NCBI GenBank assembly: GCA_035505975.1
Contig: DATJQJ010000054.1
Span: forward strand, 1-43,990
DNA from: CAIKOD01 sp035505975
GTDB lineage: Archaea; Halobacteriota; Methanomicrobia; Methanomicrobiales; Methanospirillaceae
Length of the DNA: 43,990 nucleotides
Direction: 5' to 3'
The notes under the pieces are model-generated. The model had not been told where the DNA came from, did not search any database, and saw only the letters and a program-made list of their open reading frames with translations. Each line of letters begins with the position of its first letter. Positions within the stretch are counted from its first letter, which is position 1. Position numbers and translations under genes: made by a program. Positions 8,029-15,233 of the stretch are shown here, piece after piece.

Positions 8029-9159
8029 ATGCCCGAAGTCGTTATTCCCATCGGTCCCCAGCACCCCGCACTGAAGGAACCGGTTAATTTCAGGGTAATT
8101 GCCGACGGTGAAAAAATTATCCGTCTCGAACTTGACCTCTCGTACAGCCACCGGGGTGTTGAAAAGGCAGCAGAGAGCCGTAACTTCATCAGGGTCCTGC
8201 CCCTCCTTGAGCGGGTCTGCGGGATATGTTCCCATTCACACTCGACAGCCTTCTCGAAGGGTATCGAGGAGATCATGCAGCTCGAGATCCCTCCCCGTGC
8301 CCTGTATATCCGGACCATTATTGCAGAACTCGAGCGGATGCACAGTCACATGTTATGGCTCGGTGTCGCCGCACATGAAATTGGCTTTAACACGCTGTTT
8401 ATGTGGACATGGCGGGACCGTGAAGTTGTCCAGGACACCCTGGAGGAGATGACCGGAAACAGGGTCCATTACGGCATGAACGAGATCGGGGGTGTCCGGT
8501 GCGACCTGACCCCGGTCCAGGTGAACAAGGCCCTTTCACGCCTTCCCAATCTGGAAGAGAGGGTCAGGAAGTACGTCGATATGGTGAACGACCAGGAGAC
8601 GATGCTGATCAGGTTCAAGGGTATTGGAAAAATGTCCCGGGAAGAGGCATTAAAATTCGGGGCCGTGGGACCGACAGCCCGGGCAAGCGGCGTGGATATC
8701 GACACGAGGAGGGACGATCCCTATCTTGCGTATCAGGAAGTCCCCTGGAATGTCGTAACCGATACCGCCGGCGACGTGTACGGGAGGACCCGTGTCCGTA
8801 TCGGAGAATTGTTCGAAAGTATAAAAATCGTCCGGTATTGCCTGGAAAATCTCCCGGGAGGTCAGATCCGTGTAAATAATCCGCCAAAAAATGCCCCTGA
8901 GGGAGAAATTTTATCCCGTTACGAAGCCCCCCGCGGGGAACTGGTACATTTTATCCGGACGAACGGCACCGACAAGGTCGAACGGGTCGATATACGCACT
9001 CCGACCCTCGCCAACTGGACGTCGGTTGCGATGTGCCTCGTCAACCAGAACCTTGCCGATATACCGGTAATCGTGGCGGCAATAGACCCCTGCCTGTCTT
9101 GTACATCGAGGATCACCATTGTGAACCATAAGAATGGAAAACCGGGGCGATCAGGATGA
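8029..9159 (+). CDS. mbhL: [NiFe] hydrogenase large (catalytic) subunit (MbhL, NuoD-like)
   Basis: A 376-residue catalytic subunit of a group 4 energy-converting hydrogenase. Both nickel-ligand motifs are intact: RVCGICSHSH near residue 62 and DPCLSCTSR near residue 355, so it is a true hydrogenase and not a NuoD that has lost nickel. A 15-residue tail follows the last motif, the length and position expected for the peptide removed by the maturation protease encoded downstream (10536-11036). Likely reaction: H2 oxidation coupled to reverse electron flow to ferredoxin, or the reverse, with ion translocation. The direction is inference. Confidence 0.95.
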   Translation: MPEVVIPIGPQHPALKEPVNFRVIADGEKIIRLELDLSYSHRGVEKAAESRNFIRVLPLLERVCGICSHSHSTAFSKGIEEIMQLEIPPRALYIRTIIAELERMHSHMLWLGVAAHEIGFNTLFMWTWRDREVVQDTLEEMTGNRVHYGMNEIGGVRCDLTPVQVNKALSRLPNLEERVRKYVDMVNDQETMLIRFKGIGKMSREEALKFGAVGPTARASGVDIDTRRDDPYLAYQEVPWNVVTDTAGDVYGRTRVRIGELFESIKIVRYCLENLPGGQIRVNNPPKNAPEGEILSRYEAPRGELVHFIRTNGTDKVERVDIRTPTLANWTSVAMCLVNQNLADIPVIVAAIDPCLSCTSRITIVNHKNGKPGRSG

Positions 9160-9212
9160 ACAGGCACCGGAAAACGCATCGCGGCCGCCGGGTCACAGAT
9201 GAGGAACCATGA
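9156..9212 (+). CDS. 18-codon bridging ORF between large-subunit and NuoH-like genes
   Basis: ATG at 9156 overlaps the stop of the large-subunit gene (ATGA), and its own TGA at 9210-9212 overlaps the ATG of the NuoH-like gene (ATGA at 9209). The peptide MNRHRKTHRGRRVTDEEP is very basic, then acidic, and resembles no known protein. It may be only a translational relay, as at 6890-7021. The GAGGAACC before 9209 could serve as ribosome-binding site for the next gene. Confidence 0.3.
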   Translation: MNRHRKTHRGRRVTDEEP

Positions 9213-10183
9213 CCGATACGCTTCTGCTCCTGGTATACATTATCGTCTTTCCCGGGTTTATCTTCCTCCTGGCATATGCGCTGTTTTTCGAGTTCCTTGA
9301 CCGGAAAATTTCCGCCCGGATGCAGCACCGGGTCGGCCCTCCCTTGTTCCAGCCGTTTGCCGATCTGATCAAGATGCTCGGCAAGGAAGTGATCGACCCG
9401 GACGGTGTTGACCGGCACGTATTCGACACAGCCCCGCTGGTTGCTCTTGCCGCGGTTATGACGGCATTTCTCTACATACCGGTGACAGGGGCCAGCCCGC
9501 TTGCGTTCCAGGGCGATCTCGTGGTGGTGCTGTACCTGCTCATGCTCCCGACAGTTGCCCTCTTTCTCATCGGATGGCTCTCCCGGAATGTATTTTCGGC
9601 GGTAGGAGGGATCCGCGCCGTTACCCAGATGTTCATCTATGAAGTCCCGTTTTTCCTTGCTCTGCTGACACCGGCCCTCATGGCGGGTTCATGGTCGATA
9701 TCGGATATCGTCCTCTGGCAGCAGGAGCACCTCTGGTTTATGGTCATCCAGCCGATAGGGTTTGTCGTCGGATTGATCGGACTCCAGGCGAAGCTCGAGA
9801 GGACCCCGTTCGATATTCCCGAAGCCGAAACAGAGATTGTTGCAGGGCCGTGGACCGAGCTTACCGGCAGGAGGCTTGCGCTGATGCACCTCACGAGCGA
9901 CGTTTCCCTCGTGGTAGGGAGTTCGCTTATTGCAGCACTATTCCTTGGAGGCCCTGCATTGCCATGGACGGTCTCACCGGTCTGGCTGAACTGGATCGCA
10001 GGGTTTCTCCTGTTCCTCGCAAAGACCCTGGCAGTGCTCCTCATCCTGTCATCGATGAAAGTTGCCACGGGACGCATACGTATCGACCAGTTGAATGCCA
10101 TCGGCTGGAAGTATATCGCGGGTGCCGCCGTGGTCCAGGTCGCCCTCGTGCTGATCGTGGATTACTTCGGGGTGGCTGTATGA
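9209..10183 (+). CDS. mbhM: NuoH-like membrane subunit (MbhM)
   Basis: A 324-residue membrane protein with about eight helices, of the complex I subunit 1/NuoH family that anchors the hydrogenase module to the membrane arm. Family motifs visible are FLDRKISARMQHRVGPP near residue 30, RTPFDIPEAETEIVAGP near residue 195, and a charged loop with GGIRAVTQMFIYEVPF near residue 133. It starts at ATG 9209 in an ATGA overlap with the mini-ORF and precedes the ferredoxin subunit with another four-base overlap at 10180. Confidence 0.93.
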   Translation: MTDTLLLLVYIIVFPGFIFLLAYALFFEFLDRKISARMQHRVGPPLFQPFADLIKMLGKEVIDPDGVDRHVFDTAPLVALAAVMTAFLYIPVTGASPLAFQGDLVVVLYLLMLPTVALFLIGWLSRNVFSAVGGIRAVTQMFIYEVPFFLALLTPALMAGSWSISDIVLWQQEHLWFMVIQPIGFVVGLIGLQAKLERTPFDIPEAETEIVAGPWTELTGRRLALMHLTSDVSLVVGSSLIAALFLGGPALPWTVSPVWLNWIAGFLLFLAKTLAVLLILSSMKVATGRIRIDQLNAIGWKYIAGAAVVQVALVLIVDYFGVAV

Positions 10184-10539
10184 GTGTACTGCTCGAGATG
10201 CTTGAAAACCTGTTTGCGAAGCCCTTTACTATCCTTTACCCGAAGGAAAAAGTCCCGGTCCCGGAAACCTTCCGCGGCCGGGTCACCATCGACGATCGGA
10301 CGTGCATCGGGTGTTCCAAATGTTCAGTAGTATGTCCGGTGCAATGTATCGCGATGGTAGATAGTCCCGCTGAGGTCGAATTCAAGGGGAAGATCCTCGT
10401 CAGGAAGAAAAAACCCCAGGTAAAACTGTACCAGTGCATCCGTTGCGGTCTCTGCGAACGGCACTGCCCGACCGGCGCAATGTATCTGAAGGATGAACTT
10501 TCTGAATCGGGGACCGATAAGGAGGTCGTGGTAACATGA
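10180..10539 (+). CDS. mbhN: 2[4Fe-4S] ferredoxin-like hydrogenase subunit (MbhN, NuoI-like)
   Basis: A 119-residue protein with two Cys-x2-Cys-x2-Cys-x3-Cys motifs: CIGCSKCSVVCP near residue 43 and CIRCGLCERHCP near residue 86, each binding a [4Fe-4S] cluster. It is the electron entry/exit module between soluble ferredoxin and the small subunit. The start is the ATG at 10180, overlapping the NuoH-like stop; the much longer open frame upstream runs antisense-like through that gene and is not coding. The stop overlaps the protease start (ATGA at 10536). Confidence 0.93.
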   Translation: MSVLLEMLENLFAKPFTILYPKEKVPVPETFRGRVTIDDRTCIGCSKCSVVCPVQCIAMVDSPAEVEFKGKILVRKKKPQVKLYQCIRCGLCERHCPTGAMYLKDELSESGTDKEVVVT

Positions 10540-11036
10540 TTCAGGAGGCCGGTAACGACTTTCCCGGTATGTTCCGGGAGAGGATCGCAGGTGCCCACCG
10601 GATTGCTGTTGTCGGTGTCGGGGACGAATTATCCCCGGTGGACTGCCTTGGCATGGTGGCTGCAAGGGAGATTGAGAAAATGCATCTTGAGGGGGTGAAG
10701 GTTTTTTTTGCAGGCACCGTTCCCGAGAACATAACCGGACCTATCCGTAAATATAAACCTGATCATGTCGTCGTCATCGATTCTGCAGATATGGGTGCCC
10801 TCCCGGGATCTGTTCAGGTGGTAAAACCGGAAGAAACCCGTGCCACCCTCGTAGCTTCCCATGTAATCCCGTTATCGGTCGTCATGGATTTTATCAGGTA
10901 CGATATGGGAGCTGGGGTGACGTTGCTTGGCATTCAACCTGACCTGACCCGGACCAACAGGGCAATGTCCCTGTCAGGTCAGGCACGGTTCCTGGGTAAT
11001 CTTTCGGTCCTTAAGGAAACACTCCGGGGGATCTGA
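10536..11036 (+). CDS. hycI: hydrogenase maturation protease, HycI family
   Basis: A 166-residue protein of the hydrogenase maturation endopeptidase family, which removes the C-terminal peptide of the large subunit after nickel insertion. The N-terminal GVGDELSPVDCLG matches the GxGNxxxxDDxxG motif, and VIDSADMG carries the second metal-binding acidic region. It is translationally coupled to the ferredoxin subunit and sits in the same operon as its likely substrate (8029-9159). Length is normal for HycI. Confidence 0.9.
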   Translation: MIQEAGNDFPGMFRERIAGAHRIAVVGVGDELSPVDCLGMVAAREIEKMHLEGVKVFFAGTVPENITGPIRKYKPDHVVVIDSADMGALPGSVQVVKPEETRATLVASHVIPLSVVMDFIRYDMGAGVTLLGIQPDLTRTNRAMSLSGQARFLGNLSVLKETLRGI

Positions 11037-11315
11037 TTGACAAAGGAACAAAAATCACCGGGCTTCTCTGGCACGCGGGGAAATTCCACCGCACATCTTC
11101 ACCAGCTCCTGAACAGATACACGTTCTTTACCGCGGTTCCCGATATCGATCGTTACCGCAGGATCGCAGTACCGAAAGCCGGCACCTGTATGTTCCGCGG
11201 ATGTACCGAGCCTATTGCCTGGGAGGATTCACGAGGCGGAAATTTTCTCTGTGAGGGCCATTACCTGACAGTCAGGAAATGGGTCGATGAAGCCCGTGCC
11301 GGTCTGCTGCGATGA
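11037..11315 (+). CDS. small Cys/His protein at the end of the hydrogenase operon
   Basis: A 92-residue protein I cannot name. It starts with TTG immediately after the protease stop, with GGGGGATC just upstream. The C-terminal half contains TCMFRGCTEP...FLCEGHY, a Cys-x4-Cys then Cys-x2-His arrangement that could bind zinc or iron. The first 45 residues are polar. Position suggests co-transcription with the hydrogenase, perhaps in assembly, but that is inference only. Confidence 0.6.
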   Translation: MTKEQKSPGFSGTRGNSTAHLHQLLNRYTFFTAVPDIDRYRRIAVPKAGTCMFRGCTEPIAWEDSRGGNFLCEGHYLTVRKWVDEARAGLLR

Positions 11316-11967
11316 TCCGGGGGATCAAGACAGCGGGGGAAACTCCAGTTTATCGTCGGCTGCTGTCCTGTGTCCCGGTCAGACCGTTCCTGATCGATAA
11401 AAAATCACAGGACAATGTCAAATGCGCGCGCATCGCAATTCCATAGGATGCGTGACCCGAGTATTCTGGGTGATCTAACTAAACTTATAAATAGGATACG
11501 TAATAATACCGGTATGCCCCAGGGAGGAGCATCAATGGAATGCCCGAATGTTGCAGGCCCCTCGTGAGCATCGGAAAATCCGGAGTTCTCAGGAGATGTG
11601 TGCCTCGACAAGGGACGGATAATTTCATTCCGGACCACCATGCGGCACGAAGATGAGCGGCATACCCAAAACGGCGGTAAGGGAAGTGCCAGCGTCCCAG
11701 GACATCCCCGTGCCGGGCCGGTCAGGTGAATCCTGATGGATTTCCGGCCAGGTTCCGCAAGTTCACCATAAGAGAAGAACAGTGGACGAAAAAACGCCGG
11801 TATCTTCCAGTCCCGGGAGCGTTCAGGACTGGTCTTTCCTGCGGCACATCCTCCTTCGTAGTCCATGCGTCTGCAAAGCCGGGGCGGTCCAGATTACAGG
11901 TTTTTGGGACCGTCCACCCGATTATGCGTACTATTTGATTATCTGCCACAGTACGGCTTTTGAGGGT
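11316..11967. other. 650-base stretch without a convincing gene
   Basis: Open frames exist on both strands (for example 11405-11866 on -) but have low-complexity, arginine- and proline-rich translations typical of chance frames in GC-rich DNA. The only strong signal is the TATA box at 11484-11494. I could not find RNase P RNA or SRP RNA motifs here. Confidence 0.5.
11484..11494 (+). promoter_or_regulatory. strong orphan archaeal TATA box
   Basis: CTTATAAATAG in a locally AT-rich island, preceded by an A-rich BRE-like stretch, is close to the archaeal consensus. Transcription to the right would start near 11515-11520. Downstream, GGGAGGAG precedes an ATG at 11535 that opens only ten codons before a stop, so the product could be a non-coding RNA or decayed gene. 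Confidence 0.45.
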
Positions 11968-12858
11968 TCAGATATGTCTTCCCGATATCCCGAACGCTGC
12001 AATGAGGAGGGCGATCACCAGACCGAAAACAGGGAACGCGAGTTTCGTGCGGGTGGGGGTTGGTGTCTCAGTCTCGACGGAGAGGGGGAAAAGCCTCGCG
12101 GTCACCGGGATAGTGACGTCGGGTTTGGCCAGTACCAATGCAGACCAGTCCTGGTAACCTTCGAGGGTAATTCTGGCCTCGTGCGCACCATATGAAACGT
12201 TTCCAAGGTGAAGCGGAGTTATGCCGACATAGGTATCGTCGAGATATACGAGCGCGCCCCTGGGGAACGATATAAAATCAATTCCTCCCGTCGTGCTCCG
12301 GTTGAGGACGATGTTAATCCTGGTTTCCGAACCCGGACTCACGATGCTGTTTTCCGCATATGTCTGATACCCGGCGAGCCTGAGCTCTATGCTGTAATTC
12401 CCGGGTTGATATCGTTGGAATTGCAGCACTCCCGATACCGGGATCGTACCGGCAAATGCACCGTTTATGTACACCATCGCCCCCGGTGGATCTGCAAGAA
12501 TAGTGAGGCTGCCGGGTGACTCAGCTGATTTTACCGGTGCGATATCGGCAAGGAGCACCACGGTCTTTCCGGGGAGTGGAATTTCAGGTATGTACCCGTG
12601 AATTTCGTTTCCTCCCGGGGTCCTGAGCGTATATGTCTGGAATGGAGTCGCTGAAATGTCGACAGGCACCGTTATTTCTCCATTCCTGATCTGGCCCTGG
12701 AAGATCGAATCAAAATACACGTCTGAACCTTCGGCATTGGAAATGATCCGGTAATAACCGATCGGCCCGGCCGGGGCCGGGGAATCGCCGAGGGCAGGGA
12801 ATCCGGCCGCAAGAATCGTACCGATCAGGACCAGGTATAGCAGGGAATTCGCATTCAT
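11968..12858 (-). CDS. PEGA-domain surface protein with signal peptide and C-terminal anchor
   Basis: About 296 residues, probably exported. An N-terminal hydrophobic segment ends near residue 25 (signal peptide). Two PEGA domains follow: the first around SLTILADPPGAMVYING with GNYSIELRLAGYQ, the second around IDFISFPRGALVYLDD with GAHEARITLEGYQDW. A TPTPTRTK linker leads into a final transmembrane helix with a short basic tail. PEGA domains are common in methanogen surface proteins, with unknown binding role. ATG 12858 is preferred over GTG 12867 because GGTG sits about six bases upstream of it. Confidence 0.85.
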   Translation of the reverse strand: MNANSLLYLVLIGTILAAGFPALGDSPAPAGPIGYYRIISNAEGSDVYFDSIFQGQIRNGEITVPVDISATPFQTYTLRTPGGNEIHGYIPEIPLPGKTVVLLADIAPVKSAESPGSLTILADPPGAMVYINGAFAGTIPVSGVLQFQRYQPGNYSIELRLAGYQTYAENSIVSPGSETRINIVLNRSTTGGIDFISFPRGALVYLDDTYVGITPLHLGNVSYGAHEARITLEGYQDWSALVLAKPDVTIPVTARLFPLSVETETPTPTRTKLAFPVFGLVIALLIAAFGISGRHI

Positions 12859-12933
12859 ATCAGGCACCAGCTTGAAGTCCGGGAATTAATGAGCGGATGA
12901 GAGTCTGCATCAGTTGACTGGTAATATCGACTT

Positions 12934-13359
12934 TTATCGGCAAAAGGCTTCTCCAGCCTGCTGGTTACGGTCAGGCACCGAGAGGTGAAGATGGGCAATA
13001 AGCCATCCGTGCCCGGTCCCTTTGAGAACGAACGAAGCCCGCATGGCGGCTGTTGAGGTCCTTCCGGGAAGATCGGCCGTGATGGTACTTTCGCATGCCA
13101 CCCATGCAACAGTGCCTTCAGCAGAGATGTGAACATCGTGGAACTCGATAGACACACGATCGCATTGTGCCAGATCCCTCTCGAGAAATCGTTTATAGTC
13201 CCCGATCCCGATCGCCTTCTCATCGGCACCAGCCCCGAACCCTGTAATCTCCGGGTCTATAAGGGTAAGGACCATATCCTTGTCCTTATGGTTGTAATAC
13301 AGGGCGAAACGGTCCAGCGTGTCCTGGACCTGGATCCTTGTCTGCTGGCTGGTGGTCAT
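12934..13359 (-). CDS. SnoaL/NTF2-like fold protein
   Basis: A 141-residue cytosolic protein with the SnoaL-like/DUF4440 pattern: an N-terminal helix pair (LDRFALYYNHKDKDMVLTLI), a GFGAGADEKAIGIGDYKRFL segment and a C-terminal sheet with WLIAHLHLSVP. This fold is found in isomerases, hydrolases and small binding proteins, so substrate cannot be given. The ATG at 13359 lacks a ribosome-binding site, and a TATA box lies about 25 bases before it, so the transcript is probably leaderless. Confidence 0.8.
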   Translation of the reverse strand: MTTSQQTRIQVQDTLDRFALYYNHKDKDMVLTLIDPEITGFGAGADEKAIGIGDYKRFLERDLAQCDRVSIEFHDVHISAEGTVAWVACESTITADLPGRTSTAAMRASFVLKGTGHGWLIAHLHLSVPDRNQQAGEAFCR

Positions 13360-13376
13360 AATCTGTTGTTTGCAGG

Positions 13377-13389
13377 TATAGTATATAGC
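13377..13389 (-). promoter_or_regulatory. TATA box for the SnoaL-like gene (leaderless)
   Basis: On the - strand the sequence reads CGCTATATACTAT, centred about 25 bases upstream of the ATG at 13359. That spacing places the transcription start at or next to the start codon. Confidence 0.5.
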
Positions 13390-13517
13390 GAACCCGGGAG
13401 TACCCGGCGAAAGTGCGGACGTAAGTTCAACATATCCAGGATATGCCGGGATAGCGACATTTCAAAACTCTCTTATAATGGGAACACGACCAGTTTTACA
13501 GGAGCCGTACCATTCTC

Positions 13518-13973
13518 ATGGAAACCTATATCGCGAGATTCGAAAAGCTCGTCTACCTGATACTGATCATCCTCCTCGGGATCGTGATACTGTTTTCGAT
13601 CTCCGAGCTCATCGGACTGATATATTCGGGTTTGTTCGTCGATTCTATTTACCGGCTCGACAACCATGAGCTCGTTAATCTGTTCGGGTTTTTCCTGCTC
13701 GTTATCATCGGGATCGAGCTCCTCGAGACACTGAAAACGTACCTCCAGGAAAATACTATCCATTTCGAGATCGTGATCCTCGTCGCCCTCATTGCCATCG
13801 CGAGGAAAGTGATCCTGCTCGAACCTGACAATTATTCGAACGGGATCGTCATGATGGGGATCGGGGTGATTATCCTCTCCCTCGGGGCCGCGTATTTCCT
13901 CATTAAAAAGGCAAAATCAATCGAAACCCTCGCACCAGACGTCCCCGCCGATCGCAACGGGGAAGGACGGTAA
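13518..13973 (+). CDS. PsiE-like membrane protein
   Basis: A 151-residue protein with four transmembrane helices, fitting the phosphate-starvation-inducible PsiE family: first helix LVYLILIILLGIVILFS, a central GFFLLVIIGIELLETLKTYL segment with conserved Glu residues, then VILVALIAIARKVILLE. The family's function is unknown. A possible TATA box (CTTATAATGG near 13471) and AGGAG at about 13500 precede the ATG. It is divergent from the SnoaL-like gene. Confidence 0.85.
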   Translation: METYIARFEKLVYLILIILLGIVILFSISELIGLIYSGLFVDSIYRLDNHELVNLFGFFLLVIIGIELLETLKTYLQENTIHFEIVILVALIAIARKVILLEPDNYSNGIVMMGIGVIILSLGAAYFLIKKAKSIETLAPDVPADRNGEGR

Positions 13974-14066
13974 TGGCATAGAGTCGTATCGATAGCCAGG
14001 CACAGGTCACGGACGACGATGTAACGTGCCTGAACAAGGTTACCGCCGGAGCGAAAGGGGATTTGG

Positions 14067-14073
14067 TTTTTTT
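14067..14073 (+). terminator. possible oligo-T terminator downstream of the PsiE-like gene
   Basis: A T7 run about 95 bases after the PsiE-like stop codon. No hairpin was needed or seen. Confidence 0.3.
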
Positions 14074-14128
14074 GACTTTGCAGGCATCATGCACGTATCC
14101 TGCCCTTTCATTTCCTGTTGTTCTTCAT

Positions 14129-14250
14129 TTCTGATGTCATTAAAATAAAAACTGAGATATCCGACTCTTCAGGGGCTCCGCCCGCTGCTGTGGCGGCCCC
14201 GGTTGCGATAGGGACTGCACGGGAACCGGTTAATTCTTAATTCAGATTGG
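14129..14250 (+). repeat. dispersed structured repeat, copy 1
   Basis: Begins TTCTGATG, then an A/T-rich block with GATATC, a GC-rich core (GGGGCTCCGCCCG ... TGGCG ... CCCCGGTTGCGATAGG) and a tail with CTGCACGGGAAC and TTAATTC. Close relatives are at 20023-20142 (inverted) and 39267-39385. The core can fold: GGGG pairs with CCCC and CGCC with GGCG; further on, CCGGTT could pair with AACCGG. It lies wholly in a gene-free interval. Confidence 0.75.
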
Positions 14251-14401
14251 AATTGTCCTCTTCCGGTTATATCCGGAGAGGCAATCCCGGGAAACCGGGA
14301 GAGACCAGAGCCTTGTCAACGGCTGCCTGTTCCCGGACAGCAGACGCCGCCAGATGGTTTTTTTCCCGGTATGGAACATGCCCTGCGTCGTGAGAATGCC
14401 G

Positions 14402-14941
14402 TCAGACAGATCCGTTCAGGTAATTTTCAGGGTCGAGGAGGCCGTCTGGTTTTCCGGTCCCGAACCAGTTGCCCCCGCTGTATGCCCTTTCGTATCCCGG
14501 CCTGACCCGGTACAATTCAAGGTGGAGCATTGAAAGATGTCCGGCCATTTTCAACCGCTGGATATAGATTGGCGAACACCCGTCGACCAGGCGAGGCCTG
14601 ATTACCTCGCCGATACGGCCGATGACTTCTCCCTCGAGTACCCGGTCTCCGATCGACACCCTGATATCCGAGAGCTCGGCGTACCGGCAATACAGGTTGG
14701 ACCGGGTCTTTACGAGGATGTAAAATGTCGCATTCCAGTAGGGGGCCTTGTCGGGAGACGTCTGCTCCCCTGCGTCGATCACGTCGCCCTGCCCGATGGC
14801 GAGTACCTCGCTGCCTGCCGGTGCGTAGATGTCAATGCCACAGTGGTTCCGATCGCCCCTGTCTTCCCAGAAAGAACCCGGTTCCCCATTATGAGGAATG
14901 TCCCTGGAATAACTCAGGGGGACGGGCCATGTCGTCATCAT
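14402..14941 (-). CDS. M23 (LytM-fold) peptidase-like protein with incomplete active site
   Basis: A 179-residue protein with the beta-barrel LytM/M23 pattern: HCGIDIYAPAGSEVLAIGQG provides the His-x3-Asp zinc ligands, and ELSDIRVSIGDRVLEGEVIG is the typical swapped lipoyl-like strand set. The last motif, normally His-x-His, reads MLHLELY, so the zinc-ligand His remains but the catalytic His is Met. No signal peptide is visible, and archaea of this group lack peptidoglycan, so a role in wall lysis is unlikely. It may be a binding protein or act on another substrate. ATAAACC about 28 bases upstream suggests a leaderless start. Confidence 0.7.
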   Translation of the reverse strand: MMTTWPVPLSYSRDIPHNGEPGSFWEDRGDRNHCGIDIYAPAGSEVLAIGQGDVIDAGEQTSPDKAPYWNATFYILVKTRSNLYCRYAELSDIRVSIGDRVLEGEVIGRIGEVIRPRLVDGCSPIYIQRLKMAGHLSMLHLELYRVRPGYERAYSGGNWFGTGKPDGLLDPENYLNGSV

Positions 14942-15233
14942 GTGATGGTATGCACGGTCAGGGGTTTATGGTTTCCCAAAAAAAAGCCTTGTCTGCGGTG
15001 AATTGCAGGGCAGCTATGTCCAGGACCGGGCGTTATCTTTGAGCCGGGGACCGCGGCTCCTGATGATGCCCGCATCGATCGTCTCCATACCCGGGTTCAT
15101 CCAGGGCCTCGCGGGAAAACCAGTTCTCTCCCAACCGGGTATCGGGGCCGCGGTCTGAGATCGCATCCGGGGAGGTTGGTTGTGCTATACTTCCCGGCGA
15201 AGTTATTATCAACCATAAAGGGGACTTTTTTTC

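Larger units (their letters stand above)
13974..14401. other. intergenic interval holding repeat copy 1
   Basis: No gene is supported. Apart from a T7 run and the repeat at 14129-14250, the rest (14251-14401) holds short inverted matches such as TTCCGG...CCGGA and CCCGGG...CCCGGGA, but no recognisable RNA. Confidence 0.5.

Noticed and set aside
9691..10179. Long N-terminal extension of the ferredoxin subunit
   Set aside because: This frame lies inside the NuoH-like gene; the ATG at 10180 fits the coupled ATGA overlap and family length.
11405..11866. 153-codon frame on the minus strand
   Set aside because: Its translation is rich in Arg, Pro and Ser with no folded-domain pattern or start signal; typical of chance frames in GC-rich DNA.
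11316..11967. Possible RNase P or SRP RNA
   Set aside because: The conserved RNase P boxes and the SRP helix 8 motif are not visible.
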